A stretch of 11,675 bases of DNA, from the NCBI GenBank assembly GCA_009778835.1, contig WRFK01000030.1, forward strand, positions 1 through 11,675. The letters are read 5' to 3'. Below are positions 1 through 6,843 of this stretch, piece after piece. The DNA comes from Spirochaetaceae bacterium. GTDB taxonomy: Bacteria; Spirochaetota; Spirochaetia; CADAEX01. Every line of letters begins with the position of its first letter. The first letter of the stretch is position 1. A model generated the notes under the pieces. It did no database searches, was not told the DNA's origin, and saw only the letters and a program-made list of their open reading frames with translations. A program made the translations under genes and the position numbers.

Positions 1-3000
1 GAGTCTATTTAGACAATGGAATCTTTAAAATGAGCGGCAATGCAAGGGTAACTCCATCTGCCTCGAATAATGATATATATCTTGGATCAACCCTTACAAT
101 TGATGTTAGCGAAGGATTTTTAGGAACAGATAAAGTAGGAAGAATAACTCCAAGTTCTCCTTATGGAGTAAGGGCTGTATTGTCCGGAGCAACAGGCAAT
201 GATAATACAAGGTTTGATGTAACTCCGGATGCAGGTACGCAGTGGCTTATAGATTCAAGCGGATATTTGCAGATGGCTGTTGCAATGCTTGGAACCACAG
301 GCTCGGAAACTTATTACACGACTTTGGCTGAAGCAATTACTGCTGCTGCTGCTACAGGGGAGCAGCTTGTTACAATGCTTAACAACACATCTTCGCCTGC
401 AATAAATATTGGCACCAAAACAATCAGGCTTACAGTAAGCAACAGCCCCAGAACAATAAATCTTACAGGGCAGGGAAGTTTGTTTACAGTAGGCATCGGA
501 GGGACACTTGTACTTGTAGGGCAAAATGCAACAAATACTTTGACTCTTAATGGGGTACCCATCAACAATGCGGCTCTTGTTACAGTAAACGGCGGAACCC
601 TTATGATGAGCGCGAATGCGAAAATTACAGGAAACAATAACACTTCTGTCAGCGTAATAGGCGGCGGAGTACTCGTGAACAGCGGAACCATGACTATGGA
701 CGGCGGAACTATAGCAGGCAATACAGCGCTTAGCGGCGGCGGAATCCGTGTAACAGCCGGAACCTTAACCATGTCGGGCGGCGTGATAGGAGGCGGCACT
801 ACCGCAGATGCAAATACAGCAACAGCTTCTGGCTCTTCTGCTGGCGGAGGCGGAGTGTGTATAAGCGGCAGTGCAAGCTTTTACATGAGCAACGGCACAA
901 TACGGGGAAACAAAAGCACTGGAACTGCTTCTAATATGGAATTGGGCGGAGGCGGAGTTCTTTTCTATAGTACCGGTACCTTTGATATTAGCGGCGGAGC
1001 AAATATAGAAGGTAACACTTCAAACTATTATGGTGGCGGAGTTCTTAAAGCCGGTACAGGCACAATGAACATGAGCGGCGGAGTTATCTATGATAATGCT
1101 GTAACCTATACTAATGGTCATGGCGGCGGAGTATTTGTATCTGCCGGAACCTTTACCGTGAGCAGTGGAACAATAAACGGAAACGATGCATGGGATGGCG
1201 GCGGAGTATATGTAGAGGGAGGAACTTTTAGGACAACGACCAACAATGCAGTAATAAGTTACAACACAGCAGGTTCCGGAGGAGCAGGAGTATTTATATC
1301 TGCCTCGGCTCTCTTTGATATGCAAGGCGGTACTATCGAAAACAACAAGGCGAGAGTTGGCAGGAGTATATCCGGCGCAGGAGTCCTTGTTAGCACTGAT
1401 GGCTCTTTTACAATGAGCAACGGATTTATACAAGGAAATGACGCATGGCATGGCGGCGGAGTATTTGTTGGAGGAACCTTTACCATGAGCGGCTCTGCTG
1501 TAATAAGGAGCAATAATGCAAGCGGCACAGGTACAGCAGGCGGAGCAGTTCGCTTATCCTGGGGCGCTGCAAAAATGATCATGAATGGGGGAACAATAGG
1601 AGGATCAGGAACAGAAAGAAACATCGCAATTGATGGCGGCGGTGTCTCTGTAGATAGCGGCTGCGAATTTACCATGACTGGCGGAATTATATCAGGTAAC
1701 ATCGCAACCAGCAATGGCGGCGGAGTAAGTATAGGAGGGAGTACCGGAAAATTTACCATGAGCGGCGGAACTATTTACGGTGATAACGAGGGTGTTATAA
1801 ATATTAGAAACACAGCGCCAAACGGCGCATCTTTCCATGCTGTAGCAGGAGCAACTGCTCAGTATGCCGGAGGTTATGGCAACAGCGCTATTGTTACTAC
1901 TAACGAGACAATACCTGAAATAATAACACTCGATTTTGGAGGACCCTTTACTTCAACAGGGCTGCAGTCGTCCATCAATAGCGCGCCGACAAAGACAAAG
2001 ATCGTTCTTCCTGCCGGAGGAGATTTCGGTATGGATGATTCAGTAACAATTGCCGGTAAAGAGATTTTTATTACAACTGCGCCCGGCGCTTCTGTGGCGC
2101 TAACGCGGCCAGGTGTAAACTTTCCGGCGTTTACAGTGGGGAGCGGAGGAAAGCTTGTGCTTACTGGAAGTACAGGGGGAGTGCTCACTATAAAAGGAGA
2201 CAATGATACTGCGAGCAGCGGTTATGCTCTTATACTTGTCAATAACGGCGGGGAACTCGTAATCAACGATGGTGTTAAAATTAGTGATACCCAAAGCAAT
2301 TCCCGAACCGGGATAGAGGTAACAGGAGTTGGCAGTAAAATGACCATGACAGGAGGGGAGCTCTCTGGTCACCGGCGCAATGGCGCGGTAGAGATTCTGA
2401 GCGGAGCAAGTTTCCTTATGTCGGGAGGGAAGATCACTCAAAACGTAGATTCCCAAGGAGGTCATGAAGGCGGCGGAGTTTGGGTCACTGGAACCGGAAG
2501 CACTTTTACTATGGAAGGAGATGCTGAAATCAGTAATAATAACAGTAGCTCAAGTGTTGGAGGAGTAGGAATAGGTACCGGAGCAACCTTTAACATGAAT
2601 GGAGGAAGCATCTTTGGTAATTATGCCAGTACCGGATATGGCGGCGGGGTGTATGTCTTTAGCGGCGCTAGCTTTTTTATGACCAACGGAACCATCAGAA
2701 GTAATTATATAACAAGCAATGCCCTCTTTGGTGGCGGAGTGTATATTGCAGATGGTGGTATGTTTAACAAGATCGGCGGGACCATTTATGGTGGTAATGC
2801 AGGATCGCCAAACTGGAACAGGATCACGAATAATCCAACTCCTGCTGATCTGTACTATGGTCAGGGATATGCTGTGTATTGCGCAGATGGCCACAAAGTT
2901 AGGGATGATACCTCAAATATATCGGACAATATGAGTTCTTCTTTAACCGGAACTGCCGGCGGATGGAAGCCAATACTTACAGCAGGCAGTGCTACAATTG

Positions 3001-3233
3001 GAGGGACTGCTGTAGAGGGAGAAACCTTGACAGCCACTGCTGTTGGTCTGGATGGATCCGGTACTATTAAATATATCTGGAGGAGAGGCATCACCAATAT
3101 ACCATCATCGAACAGTTCTACATACGTTATTCAGGCTGCTGATGTTGGACAAAATATTACAGTAGCGGTATATCGTGCAGATAATAGCGGAAGCATTGTC
3201 AGCGCAGCGGTTGTTCCAACTGCAGCGCCGTGA
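1..3233 (+). CDS. MSGG-repeat surface/secreted protein, 5' partial
   Basis: Large beta-helix-type repeat protein, presumably exported and surface-exposed; its ligand is unknown. The reading frame has no stop between the window edge and the first in-frame ATG at 30, and the codons before that ATG read VYLDNGIFK, which continues a repeat, so the true start lies upstream and the first full codon is at 3. Order: one repeat end plus a linker rich in ITPSS and NSSG-type turns (about 3-290), a lead-in module (about 310-560), about 14 glycine-rich repeats (590-1795), a second lead-in (1930-2260), about 7 more repeats (2240-2805), a closing segment (2810-2960), then a C-terminal Ig-like domain of about 90 residues (2965-3230). 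Typical repeats read GGTFTMSGGTIxGN, preceded by GGGVxV. No C-terminal anchor or autotransporter barrel is visible. Treponemes carry families of such proteins (established knowledge). It is more GC-rich than its neighbours. It could be an adhesin or matrix component, but this is unproven. Confidence 0.85.
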   Translation, partial: VYLDNGIFKMSGNARVTPSASNNDIYLGSTLTIDVSEGFLGTDKVGRITPSSPYGVRAVLSGATGNDNTRFDVTPDAGTQWLIDSSGYLQMAVAMLGTTGSETYYTTLAEAITAAAATGEQLVTMLNNTSSPAINIGTKTIRLTVSNSPRTINLTGQGSLFTVGIGGTLVLVGQNATNTLTLNGVPINNAALVTVNGGTLMMSANAKITGNNNTSVSVIGGGVLVNSGTMTMDGGTIAGNTALSGGGIRVTAGTLTMSGGVIGGGTTADANTATASGSSAGGGGVCISGSASFYMSNGTIRGNKSTGTASNMELGGGGVLFYSTGTFDISGGANIEGNTSNYYGGGVLKAGTGTMNMSGGVIYDNAVTYTNGHGGGVFVSAGTFTVSSGTINGNDAWDGGGVYVEGGTFRTTTNNAVISYNTAGSGGAGVFISASALFDMQGGTIENNKARVGRSISGAGVLVSTDGSFTMSNGFIQGNDAWHGGGVFVGGTFTMSGSAVIRSNNASGTGTAGGAVRLSWGAAKMIMNGGTIGGSGTERNIAIDGGGVSVDSGCEFTMTGGIISGNIATSNGGGVSIGGSTGKFTMSGGTIYGDNEGVINIRNTAPNGASFHAVAGATAQYAGGYGNSAIVTTNETIPEIITLDFGGPFTSTGLQSSINSAPTKTKIVLPAGGDFGMDDSVTIAGKEIFITTAPGASVALTRPGVNFPAFTVGSGGKLVLTGSTGGVLTIKGDNDTASSGYALILVNNGGELVINDGVKISDTQSNSRTGIEVTGVGSKMTMTGGELSGHRRNGAVEILSGASFLMSGGKITQNVDSQGGHEGGGVWVTGTGSTFTMEGDAEISNNNSSSSVGGVGIGTGATFNMNGGSIFGNYASTGYGGGVYVFSGASFFMTNGTIRSNYITSNALFGGGVYIADGGMFNKIGGTIYGGNAGSPNWNRITNNPTPADLYYGQGYAVYCADGHKVRDDTSNISDNMSSSLTGTAGGWKPILTAGSATIGGTAVEGETLTATAVGLDGSGTIKYIWRRGITNIPSSNSSTYVIQAADVGQNITVAVYRADNSGSIVSAAVVPTAAP
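590..1795 (+). repeat. First block of MSGG coding repeats (about 14 units)
   Basis: Degenerate protein repeats, each about 24-35 residues long, with a core of aromatic-x-MSGG-x-I-x-GN followed by a GGGV strand. Examples are MTMDGGTIAGN, FYMSNGTIRGN, MNMSGGVIYDN, FTMSGGTIYGD. DNA copies are related but not identical; the closest pair I noticed are the GNDAW-x-GGGV segments near 1180-1215 and 1434-1465. The spacing and hydrophobic/glycine pattern fit rungs of a parallel beta-helix, which is an inference. Confidence 0.8.
2240..2805 (+). repeat. Second block of MSGG coding repeats (about 7 units)
   Basis: A shorter second set of the same protein repeat, from GGELVINDGVKISD to GGMFNKIGGTIYGGN, including FLMSGGKITQN, FNMNGGSIFGN and FFMTNGTIRSN. 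It follows its own lead-in module (about 1930-2260), which resembles the first lead-in in layout: a line of beta-strand residues ending in GGKLVLTGSTGG-type sequence, compared with GGTLVLVGQNATN in the first. This gives the protein two lobes. Confidence 0.75.
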
Positions 3234-3242
3234 TTATACATT

Positions 3243-3287
3243 TGACAGGGTGTTGGTCATTTTTCAATTGTGATTGACACCCTGTCA
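3243..3287 (+). terminator. 17-bp hairpin after the repeat-protein gene, probable terminator
   Basis: The arms TGACAGGGTGTTGGTCA (3243-3259) and TGATTGACACCCTGTCA (3271-3287) form a stem of 17 pairs around an 11-nt loop. The outer 11 pairs are perfect, the next three are U-G, G-U and G-U, and the inner three are Watson-Crick. It starts 9 bp after the stop codon. The following sequence is only moderately T-rich (TATTCCTTTGCTCTTT), so it is not a textbook intrinsic terminator and may instead protect the 3' end. The wobble pairs form only in + strand RNA; in the opposite strand they would be A-C mismatches. Confidence 0.65.
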
Positions 3288-3336
3288 TATTCCTTTGCTC
3301 TTTAGCGCCTGGTAATGATTCGGTCATCTGTGTTTC

Positions 3337-3365
3337 TTGACAGACACTCTTTTCATTCTTATACT
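3337..3365 (+). promoter_or_regulatory. Consensus sigma-70-type promoter of the TPR lipoprotein gene
   Basis: A perfect -35 TTGACA (3337-3342), a 17-bp spacer and a -10 TATACT (3360-3365, one mismatch). The expected transcription start is 3371-3374, which coincides with two ATG codons at 3371 and 3374. The untranslated leader to the preferred start at 3389 would be only about 15-18 nt. Confidence 0.75.
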
Positions 3366-3388
3366 GCATAATGATGGATGCCATTATT

Positions 3389-4459
3389 ATGAAAAATAGA
3401 ATCATACTTTTTATATTAATTATAGCACTATTGCTCTCAATATCAGCATGTTATAAAGAGGGGCATTATCTTTCCCTAAAAAGAAATGAAAGAGCCAGGT
3501 TTGATAAACTACACACCCAGCTTGAAAAAGAAGTCTCTTATGAAAAAAAGTTTATAATAATGAGACAAATACTTGAATTCCTCTCCGGAAGGGCAAGTAA
3601 TGGAGAGATAAACCTTTTTCTTACAACATACGTTGAAAAAAATCAGAATGACCCTTTTAATACCTATTATCTTATGGTTGTTGCGCGGAATTACCGGCAG
3701 GATATGGCATATCCGTTTGCAATAAATTATTATGAACGAATTTTAAAAAATTATAATGATCTCCAATATATGGGTAATTCAATACACTTTCTGTGCCTGC
3801 GGGATCTGCTGGATATGATCGAAGATGATGAAGTAAGAATTGTATATTATCAGGATATGATTGCAAGGTTTAGCGACTATATAAATATAAATGAAACTTA
3901 TTATCATCTTGGCGACACATACGCGCGGGCAGGAGAGTGGGAACAGGCAATTCAATCATACCGCAAATTTATTGATTCTTATGACAATTCCATTAGCGGC
4001 GATTCCTATACTAAAGAAAGAATAATGGAGCTTTTGGCTTATTACAGCACAGATAAGAACTGGACATTTGAGTCTCTTGAGCTACTTGTCGATAAAGTAG
4101 TAAATAATATTAATGATGCGAAATTCAGGAACGACGCCAGATTGCTTAGGTCGAATATGTCAAAAGTTAATTTTTTTGCCATATCATGGGAAGAGGGAGA
4201 AACAACAGCAGATCCTGAGTTTATTGCAAGTTTAGGCACATTCCTTTCCCCAAGAATTTATGCAAGCAAAGTTCTTGATAAAGCTTCTAACCAGCAGGAA
4301 GCGTATCTAAAAACAACAGGCTGGTCATACAGAATAAGTACCTGGTATCTTTATTTTCGGAAGGTAAATTTTCCCGCAGATTCGGAGATACATGGAAACT
4401 GGGAATGGGCAGGTATATATTTTGGCGAAAAACCTTTTGCAGTGTCAGATGAAAGATAA
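3389..4459 (+). CDS. TPR-containing lipoprotein of unknown function
   Basis: A 356-residue lipoprotein, probably in the outer or inner membrane facing the periplasm. The start at 3389 gives a classical signal peptide, MKNRIILFILIIALLL, with lipobox ISAC and the lipidated Cys at residue 21. ATGs at 3371 and 3374 are in frame but lie at the predicted transcription start. A clear tetratricopeptide-type helix pair, YHLGDTYARAGEWEQAIQSY, sits at about residues 171-190; the flanking region (about 100-260) is also helical and may hold degenerate TPRs. The C-terminal ~90 residues (from about 265) are a different, aromatic-rich domain with several W/Y residues. TPRs mediate protein-protein contacts, so a scaffold or assembly role is plausible, and the transglycosylase downstream hints at cell-envelope work. 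I do not recognise an orthologue with a known function. No strong ribosome-binding site is seen. Confidence 0.8.
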   Translation: MKNRIILFILIIALLLSISACYKEGHYLSLKRNERARFDKLHTQLEKEVSYEKKFIIMRQILEFLSGRASNGEINLFLTTYVEKNQNDPFNTYYLMVVARNYRQDMAYPFAINYYERILKNYNDLQYMGNSIHFLCLRDLLDMIEDDEVRIVYYQDMIARFSDYININETYYHLGDTYARAGEWEQAIQSYRKFIDSYDNSISGDSYTKERIMELLAYYSTDKNWTFESLELLVDKVVNNINDAKFRNDARLLRSNMSKVNFFAISWEEGETTADPEFIASLGTFLSPRIYASKVLDKASNQQEAYLKTTGWSYRISTWYLYFRKVNFPADSEIHGNWEWAGIYFGEKPFAVSDER

Positions 4460-4549
4460 CAACGCTCGCTTTACCTTGCGAGCGTTGTTATGCAGTGTTC
4501 ATGGGAACACTGCAAATTGTTTTGCTCGCTTTACCTTGCGAACACTGCA
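4457..4549 (+). repeat. Cluster of duplicated intergenic palindromes
   Basis: Hairpin A: TAACAACGCTCGC (4457-4469) pairs perfectly over 13 bp with 4478-4490 around the 8-nt loop TTTACCTT; its left arm contains the TAA stop of the lipoprotein gene. Hairpin B: TGCAGTGTTC (4491-4500) pairs with GAACACTGCA (4505-4514) around a 4-nt loop. A third segment, 4524-4549, fuses an 18-nt direct copy of the core of A (4464-4481 repeated at 4524-4541) to a copy of the right arm of B (4540-4549). The left arm of B can therefore pair with either 4505-4514 or 4540-4549. The layout resembles REP/BIME-like palindromic elements (inference). Confidence 0.75.
4491..4524 (+). terminator. Possible terminator: hairpin B plus T-rich tail
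   Basis: The 10-bp perfect stem 4491-4500/4505-4514 with a 4-base loop is followed by AAATTGTTTTG. This could end the TPR-lipoprotein transcript or dampen read-through into the transglycosylase gene. The tail is interrupted by A and G, so termination may be partial. Confidence 0.4.
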
Positions 4550-4571
4550 CGCTATATATAAAAGATTACAA

Positions 4572-5921
4572 ATGAAAGATAAATTATTTTTTGCGCTATT
4601 TATTCTTATTTCCCCCTCTCTGTTGTTTTCAGCCCCACTTCCTTTTCGTGGGGATATCAACAATAAAGTTATAAACGTTGATACTGTAAAAAGTATTACC
4701 GAAAAACAAGACTGGCTTGATTCTGCGCAAACTCATTCGGGAAAAGAAATATTTACCTTTAATTACTCGTCTAACGAGCTTTATAATTTCTATCTGGAAA
4801 AATATAGTTCTCCCGAGCAAATAAGATGGCTTGATACAGTAATGCAGCGCGCAGATGTTTATATTGATTTTATTGATGACCTTATTCATAAAAATGATAT
4901 GCCGCCCGAAATTCTTTATCTTCCTGTAACAGAATCCGCATACAGGCAAAGCGCGGTTTCCCGTTCAGGCGCTGTGGGGATGTGGCAATTTATGAAAAAC
5001 AGCATTTCCCCCTATGATATGAAAATAGATGATTTCGCAGATGAAAGGCGCGATTTTTGGAAAGCCACCGAAGGCGCTATTGCCAAATTAAGGTATAATT
5101 ACGATATGCTTAATGGAGACTGGCTGCTTGCGCTTGCTGCCTATAACTGCGGACTCAACAGGGTAAAAAAAACAATTGATGCAACAGGTATAGCGGATTA
5201 TTGGCAGCTTTGCGAAAAAGGGCTTCTTCCAAATGAAACAATTCACTATGTCCCAAGACTTCTTGCAATATCGAAAATTCTTTCTCACATGGGCAGAAAT
5301 GGAGTCCCTGTATATTGGCGGCCTCCTTACCGCTGGGAGAGGGTAAAGTTGACTCATTCCGTAAGCATATCAAGGCTTTCGGAAGTAACGGCAATTCCCA
5401 TTGATATAATTAAAAAAGGAAATGCGGAACTTTATTATGATGTAACCCCTTCGGGAAGGGATTATTTTTTAAAAGTCCCCGAAGGATATGCTCCTGCTGT
5501 GCAGAAAGCAATGGCATCGCTTGACGGCAAACTTATGAAGTTTTATTTTTATCAGATAAAAAAAGGGGATACTCTTTACGATATTTCACGCCATTACGGT
5601 GTTTCTGTCAGTATGATAGAAGGATATAATAAAGGGTTAAATTCTTCTTTTCTCCATATAGGACAGAAACTTGTTATCCCTGCTCTAAAAGATGTCCCTC
5701 CGTATACAGGAAGAAGAGTATCTGCCGAAGCAACAAAGCAGGTTTTGGATGACCCTGAAAAATATAAAGGAAGTTATATTGTAAAATCTGGCGACACTTT
5801 ATGGTCAATAGCCCGAATGTATAAAACAGACCCCTATAATATTGCGCATCATAATGGTATTCTGGTTGATAGTGTTCTTTCAATAGGGATGAAACTTAAG
5901 GTGCCTGAAACAGATATTTAG
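4572..5921 (+). CDS. Secreted MltD-like lytic transglycosylase with two LysM domains
   Basis: A 449-residue enzyme predicted to cleave the MurNAc-GlcNAc bond of peptidoglycan with 1,6-anhydro product formation, acting in the periplasm. The start at 4572 gives the signal peptide MKDKLFFALFILISPSLLFSA, cleaved near residue 21; upstream in-frame codons from 4392 cross the palindrome cluster and the previous gene and are rejected. The SLT catalytic domain spans about residues 85-260: catalytic Glu121 in LPVTESAY, the GAVGMWQFM motif (133-141) and AAYNCG (189-194), matching the family-1D/MltD pattern (established family knowledge). LysM domains, which bind peptidoglycan, lie at about 325-369 and 402-447, each with a KxGDTL motif. 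MltD proteins are usually lipoproteins, but I see no lipobox here, so it should be soluble. There is no good RBS; only a weak promoter (TTTACC at 4530, TATATA at 4553, 17-bp spacer) precedes it. Likely roles are wall turnover or making room for envelope structures. Confidence 0.88.
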   Translation: MKDKLFFALFILISPSLLFSAPLPFRGDINNKVINVDTVKSITEKQDWLDSAQTHSGKEIFTFNYSSNELYNFYLEKYSSPEQIRWLDTVMQRADVYIDFIDDLIHKNDMPPEILYLPVTESAYRQSAVSRSGAVGMWQFMKNSISPYDMKIDDFADERRDFWKATEGAIAKLRYNYDMLNGDWLLALAAYNCGLNRVKKTIDATGIADYWQLCEKGLLPNETIHYVPRLLAISKILSHMGRNGVPVYWRPPYRWERVKLTHSVSISRLSEVTAIPIDIIKKGNAELYYDVTPSGRDYFLKVPEGYAPAVQKAMASLDGKLMKFYFYQIKKGDTLYDISRHYGVSVSMIEGYNKGLNSSFLHIGQKLVIPALKDVPPYTGRRVSAEATKQVLDDPEKYKGSYIVKSGDTLWSIARMYKTDPYNIAHHNGILVDSVLSIGMKLKVPETDI

Positions 5922-5946
5922 CCTGCCCACAAAGCAGGTTTTGCTT
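5920..5946 (+). terminator. Weak hairpin overlapping the transglycosylase stop codon
   Basis: CCTGC (5922-5926) pairs with GCAGG (5934-5938) over a 7-nt loop, extended by a G-U and an A-U pair at the base, and is followed by TTTTGCTT. It looks like a weak intrinsic terminator or an attenuator between two genes only 52 bp apart, so partial read-through into the next gene is likely. Confidence 0.45.
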
Positions 5947-5960
5947 AAAAAGCCGATTGT

Positions 5961-5965
5961 AGGAG
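5961..5965 (+). promoter_or_regulatory. Ribosome-binding site for the 5974 gene
   Basis: AGGAG lies 8 nt before the ATG at 5974 and fixes that start. No convincing separate promoter is visible in the 52-bp gap. Confidence 0.7.
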
Positions 5966-5973
5966 TATAGTTT

Positions 5974-6843
5974 ATGCTGCGTTATCTTTTTTTAATAATT
6001 ATTTTTCTTTTCCAGTTTGCTGCTGTTTATGCAGAAGGCGTTGAATTCGATTATTACTCAATTGTTGATTGGGGCAAAGGGGAAATGCTTATAAATGTTG
6101 AAACAGTTTTTCCTCCGGGCAGCGGCACTGTCAGGATGAGAGATAACAGCGAAGATATTTTTAAAACAAATTTTTTTAAAATATTTATGGATTCAATCAA
6201 AAAAGACAAATACGGACAGCTCTATTTTAATTCAGCTTTTACTGTAGAAGAAAAAATGCAGGTCAATCCTAACATCCTTTCCAATGTAGATGATATTTAT
6301 AATAATATAATAAAAATATTCGGCATCTACACCAGGGATACTACGGGGATGAATATGCAGTATAAGCTCGATATTTTTAAAGATATTGGAAGTTATTTTA
6401 TTACACATGAACGGGCAACGAAATCAGAGAAAGGAATTTTATGGACTCCGTCTGGCAAGTATACCGGGATTGTAATTTATGCAGATGGCTCCTATCCTGT
6501 GCATGGGGAAAACAGTGTAAGCGCTCTTAAGCCTGCCATCTATCCCGCGGTATATGATGAAAAAATGAGAAAAGTTTTATCTGTAGAGATGGTATCGCCT
6601 GCATATCTTTTGGAATGGGGAAGTGCCGGCTATTTTAGCGATCCCAATGATCCTGGAATTAAAGACCGGGTTGGTGATAAGCCGTTATACACTGCAGCAA
6701 GGAAAATATTCGGCCGTTATGGTTCGGATATAATAATAACTGCCGCAGATGCGGATAAAATATTTTACAAAGGGCAAAACGCAAATCTTATAACAGAAGG
6801 AAGATTTGTGATTATAAGCACCCTGCCATCAGATAAGCCATAA
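5974..6843 (+). CDS. Small secreted protein, conserved family of unknown function
   Basis: A 289-residue exported protein. The start is set by AGGAG 8 nt upstream and by the signal peptide MLRYLFLIIIFLFQFAAVYA with a V-Y-A cleavage site after residue 20 (signal peptidase I type, no lipobox). The C-terminal half carries TGIVIYADG (164-172), a LKPAIYPAVYDE segment (about 185-197) and RVGDKPLYTA followed by SDIIITAADADKI (about 232-263). These resemble a pattern I know from uncharacterised bacterial periplasmic and LPP20-like proteins (TGLVIDARG, then LKPA.. P..DE.G, then ..D.VIS..DA). That resemblance is from memory and is not a confirmed homology. The N-terminal half begins with VDWGKGEMLINVE and looks like a beta-rich region followed by helices. 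It is probably co-transcribed with the transglycosylase, suggesting an envelope role. Its last 32 bp overlap the convergent peptidase gene. Confidence 0.75.
   Translation: MLRYLFLIIIFLFQFAAVYAEGVEFDYYSIVDWGKGEMLINVETVFPPGSGTVRMRDNSEDIFKTNFFKIFMDSIKKDKYGQLYFNSAFTVEEKMQVNPNILSNVDDIYNNIIKIFGIYTRDTTGMNMQYKLDIFKDIGSYFITHERATKSEKGILWTPSGKYTGIVIYADGSYPVHGENSVSALKPAIYPAVYDEKMRKVLSVEMVSPAYLLEWGSAGYFSDPNDPGIKDRVGDKPLYTAARKIFGRYGSDIIITAADADKIFYKGQNANLITEGRFVIISTLPSDKP

Noticed and set aside
255..1759. Long open frames on the - strand opposite the repeat protein
   Set aside because: They are proline- or cysteine-rich mirror images of the glycine/threonine repeats, lack RBSs, and are what antisense of GGCGGCGGA-type codons gives.
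3243..3288. Relationship between the 3243-3287 hairpin and the 25-bp array through a shared CCCTGTCAT
   Set aside because: Only nine bases are shared and the flanks differ; chance or common local composition is enough to explain it.
4392..4571. Upstream extension of the transglycosylase to an ATG at 4392
   Set aside because: It would overlap the lipoprotein gene and run through the palindrome cluster, putting the clear signal peptide at residue 61.
5941..5971. Promoter directly before the 5974 gene (TTGCTT and TATAGT)
   Set aside because: The spacer is 19 bp, the -35 is poor, and transcription would start on or after the ATG.
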